Shown piece by piece: positions 43,539-56,110 of a DNA stretch of 64,000 nucleotides (positions are counted from its first letter, which is position 1; every line of letters begins with the position of its first letter). The notes under the pieces are model-generated. The model had not been told where the DNA came from, did not search any database, and saw nothing but the letters and a program-made list of their open reading frames with translations. This DNA comes from Protea cynaroides (lineage: Eukaryota; Streptophyta; Magnoliopsida; Proteales; Proteaceae), in contig CM053267.1 of the NCBI GenBank assembly GCA_028583415.1, positions 29,622,902-29,686,901 of the forward strand, in the 5' to 3' direction. The position numbers and the translations under genes were made by a program.

Positions 43539-45339
43539 ACTTGGTATAAGATCTATAACTAAGATCTCGTATAAACTCTGCCAACCATGTTAAACCAAAA
43601 CACAATCCACAGTAATAATTAGAGATAATAAATAAATAGAGGATTGTCTTATTAATAATGAACTGTAGTCTAACATGAGAAATAAATATTTAATAAGTTA
43701 TCTCCAAGTTAACCAAAACATAATTATAACAACCTATTACAAATATCCAAATACGAAAGTTAAACACTAAATGTAATCATTGTTGAAACCCTTGCTTGAC
43801 GAATCATATTCGTCCTCCACAGCTTGCACATCCATAGCCGCCACATGTCCATACATTAGCGCATCGATATAATCTTGGACAGTAATACCTGCAACATCAG
43901 AAACTAAAAAGAATTACGCGCGCGAGGGTCAGCTCTCTAACTTGAGCTCAGTAAGTGAACAAAACAATGCATAAATATATGCATGCATTCAATTCATATC
44001 TTTGGTCTGATTTTTAAGTTTGCAATGGGCTATAGAAAGGTTGGCGGCCACCGCACCTCTATACATGAGTGTGTGAATCTGCCCAATAGATCAAACATCA
44101 TTGTCATCCCACATGCCCACACCATGAAATAGAGATAGAGTTAAAGTGTCCAGATCACACACCGCCAACACTTCCCCTGATGTCCTACCCATACCAATAC
44201 CTAAGCCCCTATTGGGGAGGGCTTGCAAACTGGGCTCGCAACTAACCAATCCTAATGTCATCCAATATATCCAAGGCCTCACCTTAGCATCCCTCAATAA
44301 GTCCATAGAGATAGAGCTAAGACCCCTCAGTAGAGTCAAAGACCACAAGGTCCGAGACCACCTCCCCTGATGCCCTACGACCACTACAACAATATGCATT
44401 TTTGGTGACGGTAATTTTCCATCGCCAAAAATACATTCCCTTCACCATTGAACGCCGACTCAAGGGCTTACGTCGCCAGTTCGTCGTCGTAGCAGTCGTT
44501 GTCTAAAATCACGACGTGTAAAATGCTAATTTTTATCGATGGAACTATATGTCCCATCGTAAAAGAAGCTTATTTTTACCAACAGAAGAATATTTCACGC
44601 CATAAAAAAGGCTTACTTTTACCGACGGAAAAAATAGTTACCGTCATGTAGTACTTATTTTTAGTGACGGTAACTATTCTTCCGTCAGTAAAATCATTTT
44701 TTAAAAAAAAATATTTCCCTATTACCCTACATAAACAGTACAGAATATAACAAATAAAACTTGATAAAAAAAAAATCCAAATTTCTAAATTTCAGCTATA
44801 CATTAGTTACAAAATTCTAAAAGAGTTTATCACTAAGTTCACAACCCTGATACTTCCTAATTAAGTCCTTGGAGAGAAACTAAATCTCAGTAATCAAACC
44901 ACTCAAACTCAAGAACTACAAAAAGAAACTAAAACTCAGATATAATACTTTTTAAAATAACCAAAACACATGGTTTAAGGGAGCTACTGAGGCATCCTAC
45001 TGATTCTAATTAACATGTCTTTACTCTAAACGCAACATTAAGACCAATATAAAGCATCAGACATAATACAGTAATTGAAACACTTAAACAAATTAGTCTT
45101 AAGAAAATCAGAAGCATCTAGTCCCAAGTTATACATTACAATTTAACAACTAAAGCATTAAACCGAGTAAAGTTTGTTAACAGAAGGCAATAAAATAGAA
45201 GAGATAAAAAAATCCATAGATCGAAACATTATTCACCTTAGACAATTCAGCTGTTTAAGAATGGCATTGTGAGCATTTTGGTTCTGGAATAAGGTAAAAG
45301 TCAAATTCAGAGAAAGAACATTTCAATTTGTTGCACACA

Positions 45340-45340
45340 A

Positions 45341-45408
<68 letters not shown>
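45340..45408. repeat. (GA)n microsatellite inside the CACTA element
   Basis: About 68 bp of nearly pure AG repeats interrupted by one AAAG. Confidence 0.9.
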
Positions 45409-45410
<2 letters not shown>

Positions 45411-48329
45411 TCAAAAGTATTGTGATTGAACTAACCTGAAGTAATAGGGGAACATGCCAGATCTTTGGAACATCATGAATATTGAGAATATTACAAGCCT
45501 ATGAAACAACATACAGAGAACAAGAACAAAACAAGAAAAATATACTAAGAAACGGGTAAACAAAGAAGATCTAAGCATACCTGATACGTGAAAAAAAAAA
45601 TGAAACCAATGTTTCAAACCACAAATACTGAAAAATATTGCCAACATACCCGAGTATAGGTTCAAGTGATAGTCTTGCTTTTATCTACATTCTAGAAAGA
45701 AGTTTAGAAATTATTGTTTCCTCGTGGAATAAAACTTGTGGCAATGTTTGTACCCATGGCATCATTTCTTCGTAAAATGAAATCAAATTCAAAAAATTTA
45801 ATTCATGTATATTACCCAAAGAAGAATCAATGAAGTGATTAATCAAATCAGTAATGTTCATATTCATGTCCATTCTGTCTATATTACCATGTTAAAGAAA
45901 AATGAAACATTCAGAAACCAGTCCTAATTCTGAGAACCAATCCAACATGATTTAAACCTAATCCATCATAGGGTTGAACAAGCCTAATACAAAATAAACC
46001 GAGCCCATTATGTTAATAAAACATCACCAACAAAAATGGGCTATAACAGTCCATCAATAAACCATTACAAGTGTACGGTTAAACCGAACTAACATGCAAA
46101 GCTGCACCAAGCTTAAGCTCTAGATCAAATTAAGTTTAAGAATAGATCGGTCCAAACATAGACTAGTCTAAACATTTGGCTGATTCAAACATTTAACAAG
46201 CACATTCAACATAACATGTGGTATCGGATTCAAACTGAAGTATGTACACAGATTTGGGCATGTAACCAAAATTAGATAAGAGCACCACCAAACAAATTAG
46301 GTTACATCATTAGCATTGAAAAGGGTTGCAATAGGTTACAGAAAGGAACAATAGAAATTAATTAAAAAACAACAAAGAACTTCAAACCTGAAAGGGGAAT
46401 TCAATACAGTATTAGAAAAGGCAATATCACCCATCAGGCCTTAGGGATCAAACATTGCAGCATCACTAAGAAAAGAAAATCTCTTAGCTGAAAACAGAAT
46501 TATACATTCCTAAATCAACCCACTAACTATCACCATACTGCCGCAAGCATTCCATAGATAAACATGGGCTCCAACCCAATAACCAATGTATTATATGAAG
46601 ACCAGTCCACGGGAAAAAAAAATTATCTTGCAATGCGAGACTAAAATTTGTGATAACAAAAGTGATAAAAGCAACTAAGAAACTGAGGTTAACTGGTTAA
46701 GGAATTCAGATCCAATAATAATAAAAAAAATGATGAAAATAGAGACAAGAAAAGGAACTTGGTTATTGTTAAAGTAATAGAAAGATGTAGAGATGAAATT
46801 TCAACGAGCACAATAGGGAAAGCCTAAATGTACTCCAATCAGAATAAAAGCATTGTGAATAAAGAACAAAAAGATGCATTCCAAGTAGGAAACCATATCT
46901 AAAAACGAAGAATGGAAATGGAACTTACCTAAAAAAATGGCCAGTAGAATCTAAGCGGAAGCAAGGAAGGAATTCCCTAAAGAATCAACAATGAGAGGTC
47001 ATCGCCAAAATCTACAGTTGTTGGTTTCAGATGATGTTTCCATTCCCAGCCACTCTCCTCTCTTCACGACAGCTCCTTTCTTTGCAAATTCCGATTACTG
47101 TTGATGTCTGCAACACAGCCAACAGCCCTAACTGAAGCTGCTTTGGTGGTCTTCTTCAAATTAACACCGAAAGGGAGGAGGATAAAGGAGAAAGAGTCGA
47201 TGGCGGCAATGGGCTTGGCCATGGAGCTTCCATCTCTGAATCTACAGCTGGAATCACAGATTAGAGGTGATCTACATGATTTCCATTCACTATTCTTCTT
47301 CTTCTTCTAACCCCACTCTTATCTCTCTCAGCCGTGACCTTTGCCCTCTCTGCCATCACCATTCTTCTTCTCCCATTTTCTCCCTGCAACCACCGAACCT
47401 CTCTTCTCTTGCATTTCCTTTTCTTTCTCACTACAGCCGCCTCCCTTCTCTCTATCTCCCCTCTGAGTGACGACCTTTCCCACTTCTAGAGAGAAAATCT
47501 AAGGTTTTAGTTCCTTCAAGTCCCCTCTTATTTACCCATTTGCCCTTGCTTCGCACCATAAGATTTAAAATACAATCCTACTCCTCCCTCATGAAATAGG
47601 CCCAACCAAAACCCATAAAAACATAATTAGAAAACCCGACCTGCCTTAAACTAGATCACCAACACCTTTTTTTTTTCTGTTTTAATGATTTTCATTTTTT
47701 TAAATATTTTTCCTAATAACCTAAAATGCAAGAAATCCTAACACAATCTAATGACAAAAATGCCCCCAATAAAGAGAGGGCCAAAATAGGGGTCTTACAA
47801 CAATTCTCTTGTTGGCGGATATTTCTCAACCCGTCCTTGGCCAACAATTGAAACCCAGCTCCCCGTGGAGAATACTACAGATCCTCTTGCTGCCTGAAAC
47901 CAACCCGCCGTCCTCTTCTTACCAAAAAGCTCACCCCTCAACTCAATATTCCTAGAATCAGAATGCCTCTTCTCCTTCGGTTCTTCCTCACCCTTCTTCA
48001 ATCCCAAACCGAAAAGCCCTCTCACTCTCTTTTCTCCTCTCAAATCTGCCAGTAGCAACCACCAATTTCAAGTTGACATCCAGCTCACCCATTCCCTTTC
48101 TCTCTCAGTTTCTTGATTCAATTCTTTCGGCCTCAAGCTTCTCTCCATTCCTCTCTGCCCCACGCCGGAAACCTTGAGAGCTTATTTCGGTTTATCACCT
48201 CTGAGAAACCTTCCCTCCCCTTGATTTGGCCGAAGTCCTCTCAAGTCCTCTTTGCTTCATGAAATGACCCCCTTTACGGCTCTCCCACGACGTGATAAAA
48301 GTAAAGTGCCCTAATTTTTGTTTTTCATT

Positions 48330-48945
48330 TTTCGCGACGGGATTCTAAGCCTATAGGCTACAATACATTTTTGGCGACAAGAATATAAGCCCGTCGGCTA
48401 AAATGTATTTTTCGCGATGAGATTCTAAGCCACGACGGCTAAAACAACTTTTAGGCGACAACATTTAATGTCCCTTTGGATAAAATTATTTTCGGCGATA
48501 GAATTTTGTGTTTCATCAGCTAAAATGATAGTTTAGGTGACGGCATTTAAGGTCCCATTGGCTAATCTCATTTTTGACGACGGTAATCTATATGCTGTGG
48601 CAAAAAATTATTTTCAACGACGGGAATCTATATGCTGTGGCTAAAATATTTGCGATAATGGAAATTTAGATCTAGTCAGGTAAAATCAAAGATAGGCGAC
48701 TAGAACATAGATCCCGTCGATAAAAACTAATTTTCGGTGTCGAGAATTTAAAACCTGTCGGCTAAAATGATTTTTGGTGATGGGAACTTAAATTCCGTCA
48801 GCTAATATAAAATTCAGCAACAGAACTAAGAACCCGTCAGCTTAAATTATTTTTGGCGACAGTAAATTAAGAACCCGTCGTCTAAAATTATTTTCGGCAA
48901 TGGAATTTTTGAGACCGTCTCCAATTACCATCGCCAAAAAGGCTT
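48330..48945. repeat. Subterminal repeat array of the CACTA element
   Basis: About a dozen degenerate units of roughly 42-46 bp with the theme TTTTTGGCGACGGNAATTTAA...CCGTCGGCTAAAAT. A shorter set lies at 44440-44700. Such repeats are the known binding sites of CACTA transposases. Confidence 0.75.
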
Positions 48946-50449
48946 ATTGTTGTAGTGGACGTAATAGTTCTACTAAGGTAATGGCGATATGACGATGTCA
49001 GTGGGCAAAGCTTGAGTAGAGATAGAGCTAGAGTCTGGTGACCAGGCTGAACCACAATGTCATGTCCTCCCCCTGATGCCCCACTCACATCCAATACACT
49101 AACCACACACAATCACTTGCCTATTCCTAGCATCATCATGTTATAAATAGACAATAATAAATATGCATGAGTAGAAATAACAGTAATATTGGATAACATG
49201 TGAGATGCACATTACAAGCATACAAGTATAGAATCATTCATTGCATTGGACAAATAAAATAAAAGAGTTTGTTATTATCCAATTAGTTTAGGTCTTGTTC
49301 CCTCACCTTTGATTGATGTTTGTTCCTCTCCCAAGCTTTGGAAGCCACTTTAAATCTATTGAGAACCTAAATAATTAATGTATTTAAGTTAAGGTTTGAT
49401 TGTACCAAGTTACAGTAATCAAAAACCTTGTTTGGTTTCAAAACATACTTGTGGTTATCCTATGGTCGATCCTATGGTCTCAATATATGCGACCATACAA
49501 CGTACGGTCGATACCCTATGGTCACACTATATACGATATTACCTACGACCATACGTTTTCTGAATTCTTCCCAAATAGTTGTGGTCGACTCTCTTCTCAT
49601 CCTATGGTCGACCATAGCTGTGACCATACGTAGTCAGGTTAATTTTTACTTCTCATACGAGTTCCTCCTCTTAGCTCATCAATGAGATTCATCCTAAAAT
49701 CCTTCTATGGCTTTTAATCACAGTTTATCCTTATCAATTATCCCTACCCTACTCTCTATGGTTTTTCATAGAAAACCTATAATCAAATCATTGTATTAGG
49801 TTCCATATATCAATTTGAAAAAGAACCTATTCTATCTGATCTAGCCTACAGAGTCAAGTCCATACCTTAAGCTTGTTGTAGAGAGATAGAACTCTTCTCT
49901 ACAAAAACCTTCCTCTCAGCCTTCTTCTCCAAATCTCCTTCTCCTTCTCTTCCTCTCTCTCCTTCTCTCTCAGGTTTAGAGTTTCAATTTTGGTTCTAAA
50001 AGAGTGAGAGAGGCTATGGGACGTCCTTTATATAGAGAAAAACCTCCATATCAATTAGGAAAGAGTCCTCCTCAAATTAAAAAAGTTTCCCAAGCACGAA
50101 GTTGGTTCTGGGTTCGTATGGTCGATCGTGCGGTCGCATATTCCGTCGACCATCCATTTTTAAAAACAGTCGACCATACATTGTACGGTCTCAATATGGT
50201 TGACCATACGTGCAATCGTACCCCTAAAAAATGCCACCGTAAGTCTAAAATTTACTAATTTTTCGTTTTTGACTGGTTGCTTCAACACAAATTTAAACAG
50301 TTACTCATACCAACTAAATTTGACTTGTTGCTTACCTCATCTTGTGGTTTCTTCATACAATTGGTTCACTTGAGCCGATTATGATGGGAAGACCGGTCAC
50401 GACACGAGAACGTAAGGTTAGACCGGGTTCGTGGCATGCGGGTCTTACA

Positions 50450-50500
50450 ACTCCATCACCCTTAAAAGAAATTTCGTCCTCAAAATTTGTATGCACGGAT
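50450..50500 (-). mobile_element. Internal 3' tail of gypsy element D
   Basis: On the minus strand the phrase GAGGACGAAATTTC followed by a purine-rich AAGGGTGATGGAGT precedes the LTR, typical of the pol end and polypurine tract of this class. At about 50500 it passes directly into copia RNase H sequence. Confidence 0.7.
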
Positions 50501-50504
50501 CTTA

Positions 50505-51800
50505 CAGTTGCACCCACATTATCACACTGTATAATGGGCGCCGCCGGTAGGTTGATTAATTTGGAGCTCCTTACGTAGAGATTGGAGACAGGTGAGCTCC
50601 GCCATTGTATTGGCAATAGCCCTGCATTCATCATCTATGCTTGATCCAGCAGCAATCGTACTTTGTTTGCGAGAGCTCCAAAAGATTAAATTGGAACCAT
50701 GAAAAATTAAGAACCCGCTAGTGGGCTTAAGGTCATCAGGGCAACCCGCCCAATCCACATTGGAGAAGACAGAGAGTTGAACATTGCATTGGCATTCAAA
50801 AATGATCCCATGATCAAGAGTGGACTCGAGGTACCATAAGATCCGCTTGACTGAAACCTAGTGGTCAATTGATGGCTTATGAATGAAATGATAGACTTTA
50901 TTGACAGTATGTTGAATGTCTAGACAAATGAGTGTGGCATATTGCAGGGCACCTAAGATACAGAATTGGATCATCCATGAGAGTGCCGGCCGTTTTTGTA
51001 AGGTGAGCAGAAGTAGCCATAGGAGTGGAGACCGGCTTGCAAATTACCATATTGGATTTAGTCAATAAATCAATGATATACAGGCGTTGACATAATACCA
51101 ACCCTTGAGGTATGGTGACAACGTTGATGCCCAAAAAATAATGAAGACTCCCTAGATCCTTGAGGGAAAATGTTGCTACCATTCGACTGTTAAAGTGTTG
51201 AAGAACACTGTTACTGCTCTTGCCAACAATAATATCGTCGACATACATCAGAATGTAAATACTGATAAGTGCCCCTTGGTTGTAGATGAAAAGGGATGTA
51301 TCTATTTTGGAGCGGGCAAAACAAGTTTCAAGTAGAAAGAAAGGAATAGAGCTTCTCAAACTAAGCATGGAGGGATTTCTTTTAGATGTACAACAATTTA
51401 TGTAATCTACACACATGTTTAGGGCGGTGGAGGTCAGTGAACCCTGGCAGTTGAGACATAAAAACCTATTCATTGAGCACACCATTGAGGTGCATTTTGG
51501 AAATCAAGTTGCCGTATAGGCCAAGAGCGGGAGAGAGCAAGTGAGAGAACCAACCATATCGTTGTTGGTTTTAAGGACAGAGCTGAACGTCTCCATTTAG
51601 TCAAGACCCTCTTGTTTTTTATATTGTTTTGCGATGAGACGGGTTTTGTATCTGTCAAGGTGGACATCTGTTGTACTTTTTTGTTTTTGAAAGTAGAGTT
51701 TCAAAATAAGAGCATGTCTTTGTTTTTTTGTTTTTTTAGTATAAGGCTTGTGAGTTGAGGCTGGTGAGGTTTGAACCCAAGGCCCCTTGGTGATTCCTTT
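50505..51800 (-). pseudogene. pol: Ty1/copia pol remnant (RT and RNase H)
   Basis: Read on the minus strand: YKTRLIAKQYKKQEGLD near 51600-51650, a PTTI-LVLSLALSRSWPIRQLD stretch, YVDDIIVG near 51235, FSLKDLGSLHYFLGI, then RNase H with DWAGCPDDLKPTSGF and WSSRKQSTIA. Order and motifs are those of the copia RT-RNase H block. Frameshifts and stops are frequent, about 60 residues around PGF are missing, and the end is replaced by gypsy D sequence. Confidence 0.85.
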
Positions 51801-53004
51801 AAGCAAGGTAAGTCTATTTCTTTAGTTCTACATGGGAACTGGAAGAGACCTTGGGATAGCTTATATATAGCTTGGGAATTATGAGAGACAATGTTATTTT
51901 GAGGGAAGAATGCCTCTTCCCTTATCCAGATTGGGTTCAGGTTGCTTTTCTTACACAAGCACGAGTCGGGTCAGACCGGTCATGGCGGGATGTGGGTGTG
52001 GATATATTTTTTAGATCTCGGATGGGCTGGATTTATTTTTGGCTTCTGTTGGGTTGGTAACGGTTTAAACCATTTGTCCCGGATCTATTAGTGAATGGGC
52101 ATGTCTATTCAAAGGGATACATCCTTATCAAAGGGGTGCAATCTCTTCACTTGGATTGGGATCCGTGGATCTATGCCGTTAGATCGAAAAGGCACATTTA
52201 TTTCTAAGGACAAATCCTTATGAAAGGATGTGATCTGGGATTCTACATTTAGATCTAAAGATTTGGGCCATTGGAATGCAAGGGGCACACCCTTACCTTG
52301 GGTACTTTCTATAAAAATGTTCTCTATAAATAGAGAAGGAAGAAACCTTAATTCATACACATTTAAAACAGAACCTATGACATAATTATCTCTTTCTCTC
52401 TCTCTCTCTCTCTCATTGCCTCTTTGTGAGCAAATACCTTTTGGATTCGGCCCCTTAGTCTTTTAATACTGATTTCTTAGAAGATTACATTAACCACTTG
52501 CATTTCTTCTGAGCACAACTCCAATGTACTCTAAGAGATATCAAACAAGTGCATATTTGTTGCCAGCAGCCTTTGCTGCTTCATCTTGGAGCCACTTTTG
52601 CATAATCATAGTCTTGGATCTGAAAATATTGTGTTATACAATGAGAATGGAGTGACTTGATTGATAGAAATGATTGCAACTAACAGAATGAAAGATGAGA
52701 CTCCTGTTTGGCAAATAGGCAATCCTATTAGGATTCAAATCCTCGCCTCCCAATGATTTGGGAGGAGGGGGACGCCCCGTCGGATGGCCGACACATGGGG
52801 CTCGGGTGTCATTTCACAAATTTTGTTCGAATGGGACAGAAAATTTGTTACTCCTAATTTCACTTTGCTTTATTAATCATCCTTATGATCAGTCACAAAG
52901 TGACAACAAAAGAAGCATGTTAACGGCCATCATCTATGGGGAAGATTAATTTCTTGGAATGACTCTTGAAACATTCAAACGTAGAGACACCTGAGAACAA
53001 AGAA
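51801..53004. other. Unassigned, LTR-like segment with half a hairpin MITE
   Basis: At 52319-52430 a TATAAATAG box is followed by a leader and a CT microsatellite, as in an LTR promoter. 52110-52260 has short repeated phrases of the AAAGGGATACATCCTTATC / AAGGACAAATCCTTATG kind. This could be an LTR of the neighbouring copia or of another element, but no termini were found. 52732-52810 is one arm of the hairpin MITE family. No gene is supported. Confidence 0.4.
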
Positions 53005-53010
53005 ACTTTG

Positions 53011-53215
53011 GGTTTTTTTTTTTTTTGAGATAAATAGATATTTTATTAATTTAAAAAAGGGAAAACAACAAACTGGTCCTGGCCAGAGAAACTCAAACAA
53101 AAACACACAAAAGACCAACAACAATAACTGGAACTAAATTACCACATAACTAAGGCCCAGGAAAAGAAAAAAACAATCACTACACCACAGACTCGCTTTT
53201 TAACTTCTCGGAGCG
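53011..53215 (-). mobile_element. Probable LINE 3' tail
   Basis: A poly-T run followed by GAGATAAATAGATATTTTATTAAT corresponds, on the minus strand, to a short 3' UTR and poly-A tail, the usual end of a 5'-truncated LINE. Only about 200 bp remain. It lies just downstream of DRM1b. Confidence 0.55.
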
Positions 53216-53366
53216 ACTAGGAGTCGATTGCAGGTACTTTCTCAGGAAAACCAGAGAAGCAGAACTTGGGAATATTACTTCTGTACAACAGCATTACATG
53301 ACAAATATGTGTTTATTCATTCTGTTCTCGGAGTCTCTGTATGTCCTCAAGACAGTTCAGTACTCC

Positions 53367-54271
53367 TCAGCGATGCTTGCTCCGGGTATCATCGCTGTAA
53401 AGCCTGCAATTCGTCATCCGATATATTAATTAGTGGTTAGAATTAATAATGCAATAGATTAATGATAGCTAAAACGAAATCGAACACACAAAGAACAACA
53501 AAACGAGTTTAAGTGGCTCACATGGAACACGAGCAGAGTAATCAATCAAAGATTTACACTATTCCAACCATGAAAAGAAACCCTTACCATTCTCATTACC
53601 TTACATAAAGAGAAACCATAAAGCCCTAAAAGTACAAAATTTGCCTACTACAACTCCCTTAAAAAAATGGGGTCGGGAAGTAGCCCCCTTTTGGGCAAAG
53701 TTCTCCCGGCGGGCCCACTCAGTGTCGAATGGGACCATGCAATCAATACACGTGGTCGAGTGACTATTACTTTCCGGACTAAGATTAAGATAAGATACCA
53801 TCAAATATATAAAATCAATTATCAGATCCCGTCTATGTACACACCAGTCGTAAACAGTGGGGGTGTTGGGTTGGGGCTTGTCGAAAACCGCAGCTCCGAT
53901 GGTTTTGGTGGCAAGGTTACTCCCTGGGTGGAACACACTCCTCCACACGTTCTCTTTCCTAGTAGACAATGGTGTCGTCGGTGGCGTCCCCGGCGTCGGT
54001 GGAGTCGTAGGGCTATCTGGCAGTGATAGCAAACTGCTTCCTTCTTTTTCCCCATCTACATATATATGTATCCTAGTTAATAATTAAAACAACAACAAGA
54101 ACAAGAGGATAATAGCAGCTGCGACAAAGCAAATTAAGTTATAGAACTGAAAAAAGTTTGAATACCTCTAAGGTTCAAGGGCCTGGTGGTCAGGACCTTC
54201 CTCAGCTTTTCCTGGCCCTCATATGGGTGAGGCCCAGCCACAACTTCATCCCAAAAATTTTCTAACAAAAC

Positions 54272-54274
<3 letters not shown>
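53367..54274 (-). CDS. DRM1: DRM1b: dormancy-associated / auxin-repressed protein, 118 aa, three exons
   Basis: CDS complement(join 53367-53403, 53845-54055, 54166-54274), 357 nt. All four splice borders are GT-AG with the same phases as DRM1c. Exon 1 gives MVLLENFWDEVVAGPHP and the LRK motif. Exon 2 gives a Thr-Pro-rich linker and KENVWRSVFHPGSN. Exon 3 ends LYSDDTRSKHR. It is nearly the same as DRM1a in exons 1-2 and shows what DRM1a has lost. Flanking LINE tails do not enter the coding exons. Asp replaces the Glu found in the DRM1c tail. Probably expressed, since promoter elements are intact. Confidence 0.92.
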
Positions 54275-54335
<61 letters not shown>

Positions 54336-54424
54336 TTTGATCCTTCCTTCTAGATCTCTAGCGTGAGGGCTTGGCTCTTGCTCTTGCTCTTGCTCTTGCT
54401 TTTGCTCTTGCTCTGCTATAAATA
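54275..54424 (-). promoter_or_regulatory. DRM1b core promoter with expanded GA leader
   Basis: TATTTATA (minus strand, 54417-54424), then a CTTGCT-type repeat and an uninterrupted run of about 57 bp of GA dinucleotides directly before the ATG. DRM1a and DRM1c have only about 18-22 bp of GA at the same place. Confidence 0.75.
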
Positions 54425-55857
54425 GTAGAGATTGGTGCTTAAGGATACTTTTTAAACATATCCAGAGAAGAGAATCATGAAAATCTTTATAAAAAAATAG
54501 ACGACGATGTGGTGGATTAAATTGAGTGAGTCACCCCGATGAAATGATACGTAATACCTTACTCAGTAGTTTTGAAGATTGCATGATAAATGCTTCTATC
54601 CTCCTATGGTGACATTGTCCTTATTATTTTAATTTAAATTTTTAATATTTTTTTCTAGAGTTTCTAGATTTTTTTTATTTTTTTTAATAAATAGATACTA
54701 AAAAGAAATGAACTCATAATATCATTGAGGTTTTGGTCTTTATTAACTGAAGTATCCCTCGGAGTAATGTCTCTAGACCATTACTTGTAGAGGGAGTGAT
54801 CTCTCTTTCTCTTGCACTTAAGGTTGCAAATAATAGTTTAATAAACTAAACTGCAGTTTATCTAAAAGATAATAATATTAAATAAACAGCTCACCCTGAT
54901 TGAATGGTTCTCTCTCATGCCGGTGTGTTTCAGCCCAAATATCGTCTCAAAATCTTATTGACAATGACGGGAGTCCCAATCTCAGATAAGATAAGAAGCT
55001 AACTCACTGATCAAAGGATGTGATTGGAGTATTTACGGATCAAACATCACATCGTTTGATCAAGGTATTAGTATCAGACAAGGTGTATGTCATGTTAAAA
55101 TTGATTCAATATCAATATTGATCTCTTTTGCAACCAATATTGAATGACTGATACGTGATTGATACGATTAAAAAGATTATAAAATTTTAATATCAAGGCA
55201 ATTTTGATTATGATAAGAGTTTAACTTTAAACATGATGGCAAGATGAATGTTCTGAACTTTCAGAATGAAATCTGAAGTTTGTGTCTCTAAACTTACAAA
55301 CATCACCAGTGGAAACATTTAGGCGGGATGTACCTAAACGCTTGTCTTTTTTAGTAAGGCACTGTTTGTTTTCATATAAAATGATTGAAAAATAAAAAAT
55401 AAAATTCTGCTAAATAAAGTTTTCTATTGTTTGCACTTTGCTGTAAAAAAAATGCATTCAAATAGTAGAAAACTTTTATATTGAAAATTTTTTTAATGTA
55501 AAACGTCATTTACAAGAAAATTTTTGCACAAACGAAAGAACATTCTAAAAAAAGGAGATTTAAAACTGGATGTACTTACCGGATTCAAGATAAAGAGTTT
55601 ATTTTTTTTAAGGCAAGAAAAGAGGAACTTGGATTTCCTACACCGGTACAGCTCCAGCAGCTGTATTCAGATGGTTAAGAATGCATCTACGTATTCCAAT
55701 GATTCAGATGCCGCTGTAGGGGATTCAACTCATTCTCACTGCAACTTGTGAGAGCCTCAACAATTTATGATCCAGACCAAAAAAAAAAAAAAAAGAAAAG
55801 GGCCAATGTCAGCATCAGTTGGAGTAGGATAGAAACACTTGTCACGCCTCAAGTTAC

Positions 55858-56110
55858 CTTTTTTTTTTTTTTTTTTTTTGGGTATAAAAAACTTTCATTC
55901 AAAGAAGAGAAAGCAGGATACAATTGAGGCATCACCATGGCTTATACCATGGCATAAGCCATGAAATCATGGAGTGGAAACAGGCTAGTTTGTCACCCCC
56001 GTAGATGACGTGGCCTTCGTGGCCAAGGAATGAGCCACAATATTGGCTTCCCTTGAAATGAAGGGAAAAGTACATTAATCACATTTTGAAATGAGATATG
56101 CCTCGAGTTA
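55858..56110 (-). mobile_element. 5'-truncated LINE tail
   Basis: Poly-T (55858-55879) then GGGTATAAAAAACTTTCATTC, i.e. a poly-A-tailed LINE 3' end on the minus strand. It is missing from duplicate 1 near 7545. The flanks GCCTCAAGTTACC and GCCTCGAGTTATT may be a diverged target duplication. Confidence 0.75.

Larger units (their letters stand above)
44382..48957. mobile_element. CACTA (En/Spm-like) transposon, non-autonomous, 4.6 kb
   Basis: Left terminus CACTACAACAATATGC, right terminus complementary to CACTACAACAATAAGCC; the inverted repeats extend about 35 bp with a few mismatches. The 3-bp duplication GAC lies at 44379-44381 and 48958-48960. Subterminal repeats occur at both ends. No transposase is seen; the interior holds a GA microsatellite (45340-45408) and short frames of unknown nature (47101-47470 on +, 47795-48058 on -). 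It splits LTR D, so it is younger than D. Confidence 0.93.
43539..50449 (-). repeat. LTR of a related gypsy family (D), split by a CACTA element
   Basis: Without the insertion this is about 2.33 kb, the same size as the B and C LTRs. It shares their layout on the minus strand: TGTAAGACC end at 50449, GGTCGA-type motif blocks (50110-50230 and 49440-49640, here as TATGGTCGA/TCGACCATA), TATA-like box near 50030, and the CATGCATTCAATTCATATC stretch near 43985. The left border is uncertain (43532-43539), because the C LTR end and D start overlap in sequence. Only about 50 bp of internal sequence remain, so it is a near-solo LTR. Confidence 0.8.

Noticed and set aside
47795..48058. 87-codon minus-strand frame in the CACTA element
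   Set aside because: Low-complexity, charged sequence with no family I can name; mentioned only as possible cargo.
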